From: an uncultured Acidobacteriota bacterium
GTDB lineage: Bacteria; Acidobacteriota; Blastocatellia; Pyrinomonadales; Pyrinomonadaceae
DNA: 7,616 nucleotides
Assembly: GCA_902826385.1 (NCBI GenBank)
Contig: CADEEU010000175.1
Coordinates: 1-7,616, forward strand
Reading direction: 5' to 3'
Of this stretch, positions 6,569 through 7,616 are shown piece after piece (within the stretch, counting starts at the first letter, position 1; every line of letters begins with the position of its first letter). The position numbers and the translations under genes are program-made. The notes below the pieces were generated by a model. It was not told the DNA's origin and searched no databases. It was given only the letters and a program-made list of their open reading frames with translations.

Positions 6569-6594
6569 ACCAATCCCGTCGCCTACGGTACAAT
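6566..6594 (+). promoter_or_regulatory. Strong sigma70-like promoter for the membrane sensor gene
   Basis: The -35 box TTGACC (6566-6571) and -10 box TACAAT (6589-6594) each match five of six consensus bases and are separated by the optimal 17 nt. Transcription would start near 6601, giving a leader of about 26 nt before the ATG at 6627. This indicates that the sensor gene is transcribed independently of the kinase/phosphatase operon. Confidence 0.6.
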
Positions 6595-6626
6595 TTTGCT
6601 GGTAGATAATCCCGGTCTACTCCTCC

Positions 6627-7616
6627 ATGCCTTTCCGACCAACTAAAATAAGTCTTGTTTACTTTGTTGTATTTACCCTTCTTCTTGTTGGGTTGATACC
6701 GCTTTTGCTGACGGGCTGGTCTCTGTCCGGCCGCAGTGCGAGCGAGTTGCGGGCAGTCGAGAACCGTTATCAGATACAGCTGGTCCAGGAAAAAGCCAGA
6801 CAAATCGAGATGTTCGGTCAGAAATATGGCGATCTCGTCAAAAGTCTTTCAAACGCTCTTGAACTGTCTAACAGTCTCGAAGTCCTTAAAGCGCCGCAGA
6901 CCGAGCAAAAGCTGAGCGACACGCTCCAAAAAGACCAAAACCTGCTGGCTATCTATCTCCGGCCGGTCGGTGCCGAGTCCTTGTCCCTTTACCGTCCCGG
7001 TGCAATCGCCAAAAACGAGCTTGAAGCCATAGCTTCCGACGCACTTGAAGCTTCGGCCGCGCAGAATCTTTTCATGGGCCCGCCCAGAAGATCGGAATCA
7101 AGCGGCGAGTCAGTAATGGCAATGGTTTCACAGGTTAATGTGGACAACCGCTCGATAGCTTCCGTGGTGGCGATCGTATCGCTGCGCGAGATCTCGAGAA
7201 ACATAGTCGGAGCGTCGAACCAAACGGAAGAACAGATGTGGACAGCCGGGCTCCCGATAATCTTCGTCGTAAATCAATCCGGCAAAGCTATTTTTCATCC
7301 GGATCCGGGTCTGGTTGATTCTCAAAAATCTCTCTCCGATCTAAAGATCGTCGATGAATGGCAGCAATCTAACCGGCAGATACAATCCGGTTTAGTGCCA
7401 TTCACGGCCGAGTTCGGCGGAAACGCTTACGACATGATCGGCGCCTATTCGACGGTCAGATTCGGCACCAGCTCAACCTTTGGCGTGATAACGATGCAGG
7501 ACGAACGAAAGGCCCTTGCTTCGGTTGGCGAAATGCGTTCGCAAACGTGGATGATCAGCCTTGCGTTTGCTTTTTTTGCAATGCTGATTGGTCTTATCGC
7601 GGCCAGAATGCTGGCT
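6627..7616 (+). CDS. Membrane-bound sensor protein with large extracytoplasmic domain, 3' end outside window
   Basis: The frame is open from the ATG at 6627 to the right edge, giving 330 residues. A hydrophobic helix at about 8-30 follows a short basic N-terminus. Residues about 31-305 form a mostly polar extracytoplasmic region, and a second hydrophobic helix lies at about 308-328. This is the layout of dCache-like input domains: a long N-terminal helix (about 37-80), a first alpha/beta part, then a second with an IIFVVNQSGKAIFHP strand-turn-strand (231-245) and a final ITMQDERKA strand (298-306). The cytoplasmic output is cut off; a HAMP domain plus cyclase, phosphatase or histidine kinase would be usual. 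An in-frame stop at 6603 with no ATG, GTG or TTG codon after it makes 6627 the start. There is no Shine-Dalgarno; the bases just before the ATG are CTCCTCC. Ligand and output are unknown. Confidence 0.8.
   Translation, partial: MPFRPTKISLVYFVVFTLLLVGLIPLLLTGWSLSGRSASELRAVENRYQIQLVQEKARQIEMFGQKYGDLVKSLSNALELSNSLEVLKAPQTEQKLSDTLQKDQNLLAIYLRPVGAESLSLYRPGAIAKNELEAIASDALEASAAQNLFMGPPRRSESSGESVMAMVSQVNVDNRSIASVVAIVSLREISRNIVGASNQTEEQMWTAGLPIIFVVNQSGKAIFHPDPGLVDSQKSLSDLKIVDEWQQSNRQIQSGLVPFTAEFGGNAYDMIGAYSTVRFGTSSTFGVITMQDERKALASVGEMRSQTWMISLAFAFFAMLIGLIAARMLA

Noticed and set aside
6519..6803. 94-residue minus-strand frame over the sensor gene start
   Set aside because: It overlaps the promoter and the first transmembrane segment of the plus-strand sensor gene, and its translation has no motif.

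Overview
The window looks like a chromosomal segment from a Gram-negative-type, moderately GC-rich bacterium. An RND/ABC-type periplasmic adaptor implies a double membrane. Proteins combining zinc ribbons, FHA domains and a Hanks-type kinase, followed by an RDD protein and an FHA-GAF-SpoIIE phosphatase, make me think of Acidobacteriota (Blastocatellia/Pyrinomonadaceae type). That placement rests on family memory only; there is no rRNA or other taxonomic marker here.

Layout. (1) Positions 1-948, minus strand: 5' part of a periplasmic adaptor (membrane fusion) gene that runs off the left edge. (2) Positions 949-1223: divergent intergenic region with an 18-bp inverted repeat and weak candidate promoter elements for the operon to the right. 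(3) Positions 1224-6283, plus strand: four tightly packed genes with gaps of 18, 11 and 9 nt, very probably one operon. They encode a zinc-ribbon/FHA protein, a Ser/Thr kinase framed by two zinc ribbons with a C-terminal FHA domain, a small RDD membrane protein, and an FHA-GAF-SpoIIE/PP2C phosphatase. (4) Positions 6284-6626: gap holding what looks like a short frameshifted gene remnant, then an inverted repeat overlapping a good sigma70-like promoter. (5) Positions 6627-7616, plus strand: 5' part of a membrane sensor gene (TM - large extracytoplasmic domain - TM) cut by the right edge.

How the genes could work together. The operon encodes a protein-phosphorylation writer (kinase), three phosphothreonine readers (FHA domains in three different proteins), a candidate eraser (SpoIIE-type phosphatase gated by a GAF sensor) and one small integral membrane protein. 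Kinase and phosphatase both carry FHA domains and both have Thr motifs in flexible linkers, so they could recruit each other, or the stand-alone zinc-ribbon/FHA protein, through phosphothreonine contacts. The neighbouring adaptor and sensor genes are transcribed separately; a functional link to the cassette is not shown by the sequence. No CRISPR array, transposase, tRNA or rRNA was seen.
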